Origin: Bacillota bacterium
Lineage (GTDB): Bacteria > Bacillota > Clostridia > Acetivibrionales > DSM-2933
Reading direction: 5' to 3'
Length of the DNA: 5,454 nucleotides
Assembly: GCA_030705945.1 (NCBI GenBank)
Contig: JAUZPS010000355.1
Span: 1 to 5,454 of the forward strand
Shown here one piece after another: positions 1-5,454 of this stretch. Made by a program: the position numbers and the translations under genes. The notes beneath the pieces were generated by a model. That model saw only the letters and a list, made by a program, of their open reading frames with translations. It did no database searches and was not told the DNA's origin. Position 1 is the stretch's first letter. The number at the start of each line of letters is the position of its first letter.

Positions 1-1430
1 TCATTTACGCTTTTTAACCATGCCGCCATACCTGATATTTCGCTTCTAAGACTGTTTGTGAGACTGCCTTCTATTTTTTGCTTTTTTGCGTTAAATAAAG
101 CCGCCCTGAAATTCCTTACCCATTTTTTTGAGACGCTAAGATCATCATTATTAATAACAATTCCTGTTATGGACTGGCGGTTGCTTTTTCTTAAAAACCT
201 TGTCTTTGGCTTGTTTATTATAAAGCCTTCTTCCTTTGCTATTTTCGATACCAATCCGCAAAGTTTTCCCTCCCTGTCCTTTAGTGTACTATCTGAGCTA
301 AAGCTCATATCGTCAGCGTATCTTGTATAAACAAACCCTAATTTCTCAGCCAAGCCATTAAGTCTTTTATCAAATTTACGACAAAGTATGTTTGTAATCA
401 TGGGACTTGCCGGAGATCCCTGAGGCAGTATTCTTTCCGATGTCACGACATATTTGGTTTTTCCTTTAACCTCAATGGGCATTCTTTCGCAGTAGGTGCA
501 TAACATAGCAAGCAAAGACGCTATATAGCCCGAATAGCCAAATGATTTGAACATCCCTAATACCCTTTTAAAGGTAATTGTGGGAAAGAAATTTTCCAAA
601 TCCATATTTATAACCAATTCTGGTTGTTTTATATGCGCTTTTGCCCCGGACACCACAGATTTTCCTTTTATAAAACCATGCGCGCTGCCGGATACATCAA
701 GCTTGGATAAAATCTTTTCAAGTATCGCTTTTTGCGCGCCTTTAAGATCAGTTTTAGGCGCGGCAATATTTCGAAGACCGCCTTTTCTTTTAGGTATAGT
801 ATAGTGGTGATAATGATCAATTGAAACTACATCGCGGTGATAAACTAAAAATCTTAGTTTCTTATATTCTATTCCCAATATCTCAGCCAATTCACTGTCA
901 GTCCTTATAACAGGTAGGCCCTGAGCAGATAATCTTGTTTCGTCTAAGTCCAACTCATGAAGCTTATCGGAATATCCCTTGCCGATATAGATTATTTTCT
1001 CAGCCTTCTTTTTAATCCATTCTTCCGAGCGCGTTTGCTTCTCAAGCTCTCTTTGCTTCTTCCTTTGAGCGCGTCTTTCGCGGGACTCCCTCATAATAGC
1101 CTGAGCTACGTCAGCCCTTATTTTATCAATATTCCATGTCTGGCTATATTCTTTTTTCAGCTCCCTTAATTTTTTTCTGATATCTTCCTTCTGCGAGTAA
1201 ATTGCTGTTATTTCCTCAACTATTTTTCTGTACTCATTTGTAAGCTCCTGTCTTTTCTCATACTCTTCATATGTTTCATTTAACTGCCTTTCAAAGGGTG
1301 TAGGCAACCCTTCGGGCCAGAAGCCATACTCTTGCATCTTCATTAAGGTGAATTCCTTTTTGCCTATATTTTTCACCATTTCTCTATAATCTTCTCTTGA
1401 ATTTTTTTGAATCTCATTGTTATCTGTCAT
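1..1430 (-). CDS. Retron-type reverse transcriptase with long N-terminal extension (3' end outside window)
   Basis: RNA-dependent DNA polymerase of the retron family, expected to prime on its own structured RNA and make the branched RNA-DNA msDNA. I translated 476 codons from ATG at 1430 and the frame is still open at the left edge (GA left over). Residues 1-165 are a charged helical extension with a basic stretch at about 114-145. The RT fold begins near residue 172 (LPVIRTDSELAEILGI). Seen in the core: AHGF at 250-253, GAKAH at 262-266 where retrons usually have NAxxH, motif A NMDLENFFPT at 275-284 (Asp277), motif B LPQGSPASP at 335-343, YADD at 371-374 (Asp373, Asp374), and ITGIVIN at 421-427 in place of the VTG element. 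All three catalytic aspartates are present, so it should be active. The end (GMAAWLKSVN) resembles the C-terminal thumb of retron RTs, so the stop is probably close by. The start overlaps the SWIM gene's stop as ATGA, behind a GGAG. Group II maturase and DGR RTs fit worse. Confidence 0.93.
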   Translation of the reverse strand, partial: MTDNNEIQKNSREDYREMVKNIGKKEFTLMKMQEYGFWPEGLPTPFERQLNETYEEYEKRQELTNEYRKIVEEITAIYSQKEDIRKKLRELKKEYSQTWNIDKIRADVAQAIMRESRERRAQRKKQRELEKQTRSEEWIKKKAEKIIYIGKGYSDKLHELDLDETRLSAQGLPVIRTDSELAEILGIEYKKLRFLVYHRDVVSIDHYHHYTIPKRKGGLRNIAAPKTDLKGAQKAILEKILSKLDVSGSAHGFIKGKSVVSGAKAHIKQPELVINMDLENFFPTITFKRVLGMFKSFGYSGYIASLLAMLCTYCERMPIEVKGKTKYVVTSERILPQGSPASPMITNILCRKFDKRLNGLAEKLGFVYTRYADDMSFSSDSTLKDREGKLCGLVSKIAKEEGFIINKPKTRFLRKSNRQSITGIVINNDDLSVSKKWVRNFRAALFNAKKQKIEGSLTNSLRSEISGMAAWLKSVN

Positions 1431-3235
1431 AACAGCATCTCCAGAATATCATCAATTTTGTATATAATATCAGGCTTCAGTTCCAAATGAAGAAACCTTG
1501 CTGATGTAACATATAAAGCCAAAATATGCGAGCAGGAATCCGAAATATTTTTTGCGCCTCTATTAAATTCCTTACAGTTACAAGAAACTTTTGTTATCTC
1601 CCCGTCCTGATCTATTGTAAGGCTGGTGTCTGTGAAAACAAACTCTTTATTATAATCTTCAGTACCACGAAAGTTCCAGTTTTTGTATTTAACATTTGGG
1701 ATTTTATATCCTTGAAAAGCAGTAAATTCTTTCTCAGCGTTGGATTTAAGCCTGAAATTATTCATTCCTTCGTCAAATAGCTTTTGAACATTACGTTCTA
1801 GCGGCGTATCTTGATACAACTCGCTGTCGATAGGAACGCTTAATAGTTGCCTGAACCTTACAGTATCATTAACTGGGTCGAAGTAACCCTCTCCCCTCTT
1901 TAAAAGCATGCCTATTCCCGCCCTATTTTTATTTTTGGTTTGCCCATTGAGCCTGGAAGTTATGTCGTCAATTGATAAATATCTGTGTTCCTTTAATAAG
2001 GAGTACACTTCGTCATGGTTACCGTCGCCTATAAAGCCTCCCATAATATTAAAGGCAGTGCCTTTAACCCAATCGTTAGAGGACCATGAGGTAAATCCAA
2101 CCGTCATTTTCATTACTCCAAGGTCAGCAATAATAAATTGAGGCATTCCAAACCCCAGTAATCTTAATTTAAAGGCTTTTGCCAATGGGATTATTTTCTC
2201 AATTACCAGCCACCGTCTACTCCCCCATATTTTTTCTTCCTTTTTCTTTTCGCCTGAATAAACGCAATTGAGTTCCATTTCTTTGCCAAATGGCTCAAAT
2301 ACTATCCTTACATTTTTGCCGGGCTCTAAAATCCATTTTAAGTACCTTGGGCTTTTATTGGCTTTATGCCTTCTTAAAAAGGAACAAATATCATACATAT
2401 CAACAGGATCAAGTTCAATTTCAACGCCTCCAAGGCTTGCTGCCGCAGAAACCTGGTTAAAGCCCTTTATCCATGTCTCAGGCAGATCAATTTTCTTTTC
2501 CACATATTCCGGAGTTATACCTGTATCAACCACAAACCCGCCTGGGTTGACTGACAGCTCAACATCCGTATATGTGCGGAAGCGTTCCATTTCTTTTGCA
2601 AGCTTTGCGGAAAAATCGATATTTGTTGTCCCTAGCAAGGGTTTCTCAATCAGTTCAAACTCTTCAATAGGTATTGATAAACACCCATACGTTGACTCAT
2701 CCAGCGAAAAAGCTTCAAACGATACCTGATCCGGGTGAACTGTTATTACCGGATCCAGCACAAACCACAAAGAAGAGTCTCTATCTTTAATAAATTTCCA
2801 GAACTCTCGCTCAAGCTTGTAATAATCCCTCCATGCATCGTGTTTTTCAAGCTCTTTTGAAAGATTATTTCTTACCTTTACTAGCTTCCCTATGTCTTTA
2901 TCCTTTTGCTTAATCTCTTCGAGCAATGCGTCCATATTGCCTTGCAGACTTTTTCTTATGCCGGGAAGATCCTTTTCATGGAGAGTCATACGTCTTTCAA
3001 TTTCCTGTTCAAGCCATGCAAAATATTCTATCCTTTCCTTCTTTTGTTGTCTGGTATCGGAAATGACAATCTCCCTTAACATAAGCATTGCATCCCTAAA
3101 AACCAGAGGATGTTTCAACTTTCCCTTGAAGGATACCTTTTCTTCTCTTGACAGATCAGGACTTAACCCTAAGACTGATTTATCCTGCTGTTGAACGCAA
3201 ACCGAGGGGCTGGCGTATTTATAATTAACCTGCAT
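1427..3235 (-). CDS. Winged-helix/SWIM zinc-finger protein, retron accessory (type XIII-like)
   Basis: Complete 602-residue cytoplasmic protein with no signal peptide or membrane segment. Residues 1-60 hold a conserved-looking block (FKGKLKHPLVFRDAMLML) that I recognise from bacterial SWIM-family proteins. Residues 62-150 are rich in Glu, Lys and Arg and probably coiled coil. Residues 155-390 are a mixed domain that I cannot name. Residues about 405-465 (from NHDEVYSLLKEHRYLSIDD) look like a winged-helix fold. A SWIM zinc finger near the C-terminus has ligands Cys552, Cys554, Cys568 and His570 in the order CxC-x13-CxH. SWIM fingers bind DNA or proteins. By inference this protein could read msDNA, phage DNA or a partner protein. 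No catalytic motif is evident. The ATG at 3235 sits behind AGGAAGGA and overlaps the ARM gene by 11 bases; the stop overlaps the RT start. In the retron classification as I recall it, a WHSWIM protein with an ARM protein defines type XIII. SWIM assignment is firm; winged helix and type are moderate. Confidence 0.88.
   Translation of the reverse strand: MQVNYKYASPSVCVQQQDKSVLGLSPDLSREEKVSFKGKLKHPLVFRDAMLMLREIVISDTRQQKKERIEYFAWLEQEIERRMTLHEKDLPGIRKSLQGNMDALLEEIKQKDKDIGKLVKVRNNLSKELEKHDAWRDYYKLEREFWKFIKDRDSSLWFVLDPVITVHPDQVSFEAFSLDESTYGCLSIPIEEFELIEKPLLGTTNIDFSAKLAKEMERFRTYTDVELSVNPGGFVVDTGITPEYVEKKIDLPETWIKGFNQVSAAASLGGVEIELDPVDMYDICSFLRRHKANKSPRYLKWILEPGKNVRIVFEPFGKEMELNCVYSGEKKKEEKIWGSRRWLVIEKIIPLAKAFKLRLLGFGMPQFIIADLGVMKMTVGFTSWSSNDWVKGTAFNIMGGFIGDGNHDEVYSLLKEHRYLSIDDITSRLNGQTKNKNRAGIGMLLKRGEGYFDPVNDTVRFRQLLSVPIDSELYQDTPLERNVQKLFDEGMNNFRLKSNAEKEFTAFQGYKIPNVKYKNWNFRGTEDYNKEFVFTDTSLTIDQDGEITKVSCNCKEFNRGAKNISDSCSHILALYVTSARFLHLELKPDIIYKIDDILEMLL
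1439..1442 (-). promoter_or_regulatory. Ribosome binding site of the reverse transcriptase gene
   Basis: GGAG sits 8 bases before the ATG at 1430, inside the last codons of the SWIM gene. Together with the ATGA stop/start overlap at 1427-1430 it supports this ATG as the RT start, even though the start implies a long N-terminal extension. No stop codon interrupts the frame between this ATG and the RT motifs. Confidence 0.65.
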
Positions 3236-5454
3236 TTAATATACCATCCTTCCTGATTTTAGCAAGGGTAACAAGCGCCCGCTCAGAATCTATAATTATA
3301 TTAGAACTTCCAATATCAAGGAGCATACTCTCAATTTCTTCCCTTTTATCGTTATTTATTGTAACAAACTGAGGCAATACGCTATAAACCCGCTCTTTGC
3401 TTTTTGCATTTTTATTTGGCAGCAATAGCAATGTTTTTATATAATAAATAAAAAGTTCCTTATTTCCGCTTTCCAAGTTATCAAAAACCGAATTTATTTT
3501 GTCTGATATATATGCTTTGACTTCTTTTGCGCCATGCTCTAACATCTGAATTATAAACTCTCCTGGAATCAAATCCTTGTAAATTGCGTCCAGTTTTTTA
3601 AGACCGAGCATATACGTTTTGGGATGAGGCGAATCAATAATAAGTGAATGAAGTTTCTTTTTCGCGTCCCCTGTCATATTATCAAATATCTTCTCCCCGA
3701 TTTCATTAAGCCCGGTAATCGGCGATTCAAGCATTATTAATAAAGTGGACAACCTATTTTGAAGTCCTTCCCTGTTTTTATCGCAAATTGAAATCAAAAC
3801 GCCAAGCATTTTTGAGGTTCCTGTTTCCTGTATATCTATGATCATGGAATCTGGCGGCAGAGTTTTAAATTTTATTGACTCAAAAATTGATATGACGCGT
3901 TTATTTCTAGCTGATGTAGACTTGCAATAAGGAGCAAAATCAATTTCTCCAAGCAAATTTTCCAGTTCTTCATATGATAACGAAAATATAACCTCTTCCA
4001 AAAATTGAGCCAACCATTCAGGAATTCTGGATTTATTGGATAATACCGATATTATGTGAGACAATAAATCTTTTTTTTGCGGCGCGGATACTTCCTTAAT
4101 TTTGCCCAAAGAAATATGCAAAATATCCCTGGCTTTTTCTAAAAGAACCATGTCGCGAGGGAATGATTCACTTGTCTTTTCAATAAGATGCCTTATAAAC
4201 GCTAGATATTTTTCACCATCTAAAGACTCAAGATTGTGTTCAAATAAATCTAGCCACTTCTCTAAGTTATCCAGCATAAGAAAATCCGCGATAAATTCTG
4301 GTGTAAATGCCCCATTTGTCCTTTTAAAATAATCAGTTGCAAGACTTCCAAGACTATCATCAGGATAACCTATCAATTTAAGCATAACATTATGATTAAA
4401 GGAATTCATGCTGTCTATTTTATTCTTTAATATGTCCTTAAACATTTTGGCAAGAGGTTGATAACCTACTAAAGACAACTTAATAATCTTATTAAGTTCT
4501 ATTTCCTCTATGAACTTCGCCGAATTTGGAGAGTCCTTCAAAATATGATAAATTGCCTTAGTGACTGGTTGTATCTTTGCGTTGACAGCGATTTCAGCCG
4601 CAACATCTAAATGCCTGTCCCAGATTTCCTTCATGTATTCATTGCGTCCATTTACTTTCATGTATTGATTAGAAGACGCAAACCAGCTTTGCCTTCCCCT
4701 TGAATTCCTTTTATTATAGTCATGATAAAGATAATGCTTAATAAATTTATTGAATTGAAAATTGCCGCTGTCTTTAGAGAGACAATCTGCTTCGGTATAG
4801 CTAGTCAGTAATACATTAAGAGCTGTCATGAATTTATTTTCATCTGATAGCGCGTATGAATCTATAATTCTTCTAAGATATCTTCTGAAATATTCCAAGG
4901 CTTTTGATCTTTCATTTGCTGTAAAATAATAATACATCCTTGGGGCATCCAGATAGTAGGCGATTTTTCCAGCTACATCAGCCAAACCGTAAACTTCCGC
5001 TTCCTGTAAAGTATTCTTTAACGCCATATGATTGAATCTGCATCCATCCGTATATGGACCTACCCGGTAACGTTTCGGCAAATCAAAATAACATTTATTA
5101 TTGTAATCATATTCTTTAGTGTAGGAATCACTAAGATACCATGAACAATTTCTATACTCGCTTCCAGCTAAAATTGTCTCTTCCGAAACTTTAATATTCC
5201 TTTTATATAATAGATGCAAATCCATATTAGGCAATGAATCGCGTATCCATTTAATCCTTTCTTCTTTTATATCCGGGTCAAGAGCATTTAAATAAATCTT
5301 AATGCATCGCTTAACGCCTTTGGCGTATTTGTCCCGAGCCCAACTGATATCACTATCGTTTATTTGAATCGCTTCATCTTTTAAAATCGGATTGCTTCTT
5401 TTTGCAAGTTCAAGAAATAATCCGCAAATCAATTCGGAGCTTCCGATATCCAAA
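3225..5454 (-). CDS. Armadillo/HEAT-like repeat protein, retron accessory (5' end outside window)
   Basis: At least 742 residues of a mostly alpha-helical protein; the frame is open at the right edge. The first complete codon, TTG at 5453-5451, has no visible ribosome binding site, so the true start is probably upstream; residue numbers count from that codon. Residues 150-220 form a distinctive block (VAGKIAYYLDAPRMYYYF, then FRRYLRRIID) that I associate with large HEAT-repeat proteins encoded beside SWIM proteins. From about 275 to 735 there is a run of amphipathic helix pairs of ARM/HEAT type (for example LLSHIISVLSN, LGLKKLDAIYKDL, ELFIYYIKTLLLL), degenerate enough that individual repeats are hard to bound. 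No nuclease, ATPase or protease motif and no membrane segment is visible, which suits a scaffold or recognition surface. It is the first gene of the three in the window, and its last codons run into the SWIM start. The family is inferred from helix pattern and context; the specific role is unknown. Confidence 0.8.
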   Translation of the reverse strand, partial: LDIGSSELICGLFLELAKRSNPILKDEAIQINDSDISWARDKYAKGVKRCIKIYLNALDPDIKEERIKWIRDSLPNMDLHLLYKRNIKVSEETILAGSEYRNCSWYLSDSYTKEYDYNNKCYFDLPKRYRVGPYTDGCRFNHMALKNTLQEAEVYGLADVAGKIAYYLDAPRMYYYFTANERSKALEYFRRYLRRIIDSYALSDENKFMTALNVLLTSYTEADCLSKDSGNFQFNKFIKHYLYHDYNKRNSRGRQSWFASSNQYMKVNGRNEYMKEIWDRHLDVAAEIAVNAKIQPVTKAIYHILKDSPNSAKFIEEIELNKIIKLSLVGYQPLAKMFKDILKNKIDSMNSFNHNVMLKLIGYPDDSLGSLATDYFKRTNGAFTPEFIADFLMLDNLEKWLDLFEHNLESLDGEKYLAFIRHLIEKTSESFPRDMVLLEKARDILHISLGKIKEVSAPQKKDLLSHIISVLSNKSRIPEWLAQFLEEVIFSLSYEELENLLGEIDFAPYCKSTSARNKRVISIFESIKFKTLPPDSMIIDIQETGTSKMLGVLISICDKNREGLQNRLSTLLIMLESPITGLNEIGEKIFDNMTGDAKKKLHSLIIDSPHPKTYMLGLKKLDAIYKDLIPGEFIIQMLEHGAKEVKAYISDKINSVFDNLESGNKELFIYYIKTLLLLPNKNAKSKERVYSVLPQFVTINNDKREEIESMLLDIGSSNIIIDSERALVTLAKIRKDGILNAG
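3244..3254 (-). promoter_or_regulatory. Ribosome binding site of the SWIM gene, inside the ARM gene
   Basis: Reading leftward, AGGAAGGATGG lies just ahead of the ATG at 3235, with the second AGGA 11 bases from the start codon. It decides the start of the SWIM protein and lies within the last codons of the ARM gene. Ribosomes ending at 3225 could re-initiate here, which would tie the output of the two proteins together. Confidence 0.7.

Larger units (their letters stand above)
1..5454 (-). other. Candidate type XIII-like retron operon (ARM - WHSWIM - RT)
   Basis: Three genes share one strand with overlapping junctions and no room for internal promoters or terminators outside coding sequence. 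The RT is retron-like by its motifs, and the two partners match the accessory pair I recall for retron type XIII. Missing from the window are the 5' end of the ARM gene, the operon promoter, the 3' end of the RT gene, any terminator, and the msr/msd RNA. The type assignment rests on recalled family knowledge, while the operon structure is read directly from the sequence. Confidence 0.75.

Noticed and set aside
1..3. TCA at the left edge, read as TGA on the minus strand, as the stop of the RT gene
   Set aside because: Counting codons from the ATG at 1430 leaves only two bases (GA, positions 2-1) after codon 476, so this TGA is out of frame and the gene continues past the edge.
1027..1074. Direct repeat GAGCGCGT, two copies 40 bases apart with similar TTGCTTCT segments between
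   Set aside because: It falls in the codons for the Arg/Lys/Gln-rich helix of the RT extension, where codon-level redundancy explains it. There are only two copies and no spacer pattern, so it is not a CRISPR or mobile-element repeat.
1..1430. Group II intron maturase or diversity-generating retroelement RT
   Set aside because: The AHGF/GAKAH and ITG elements point to retrons, and no intron RNA domain, variable-repeat target or accessory DGR gene is visible.
2268..2729. Plus-strand open frame of 153 codons, and shorter plus-strand frames elsewhere
   Set aside because: They lie antisense to well-supported genes, have low-complexity Ser/Leu/Phe-rich translations typical of antisense shadows, and show no recognisable domain.
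5451..5453. TTG as the true start codon of the ARM protein
   Set aside because: The frame is open to the edge and only one base precedes it, so no ribosome binding site can be seen. The sequence already reads as an internal repeat helix.

Overview
The window is filled on the minus strand by three tightly packed genes. In transcription order, right to left, they are a large armadillo/HEAT-like repeat protein (5' end beyond the right edge), a 602-residue SWIM zinc-finger protein with a probable winged-helix segment, and a retron-type reverse transcriptase (3' end beyond the left edge). The first two genes overlap by 11 bases and the last two by an ATGA junction of 4 bases, so this is almost certainly one translationally coupled operon. 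The plus strand carries no convincing gene, and there is no intergenic space in the window.

The reverse transcriptase is the best supported call. It has an intact catalytic core (NMDLENFFPT, LPQGSPASP, YADD) and the features that separate retron RTs from group II intron and DGR enzymes: an AHGF block followed by a NAxxH-like element (here GAKAH), and a VTG-like element (here ITGIVIN). A charged, largely helical N-terminal extension of about 165 residues precedes the RT fold. From memory of the published retron classification, the combination of RT, ARM-repeat protein and winged-helix/SWIM protein matches retron type XIII. That family name is recalled, not searched. The likely role is anti-phage defence, with the RT making an RNA-linked DNA (msDNA) from a dedicated non-coding RNA and the two accessory proteins acting as sensor, scaffold or effector. 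I know of no established mechanism for this type.

The msr/msd non-coding RNA that a retron needs is not evident. With both junctions overlapping, it must lie upstream of the ARM gene, downstream of the RT, or inside coding sequence.

The DNA is visibly AT-rich, with frequent ATA (Ile) and AGA/AGG (Arg) codons alongside GGC and GCG. All three genes have a bacterial layout with Shine-Dalgarno-like sequences. This suits a moderately AT-rich bacterium, possibly uncultured, but nothing here fixes the taxon.
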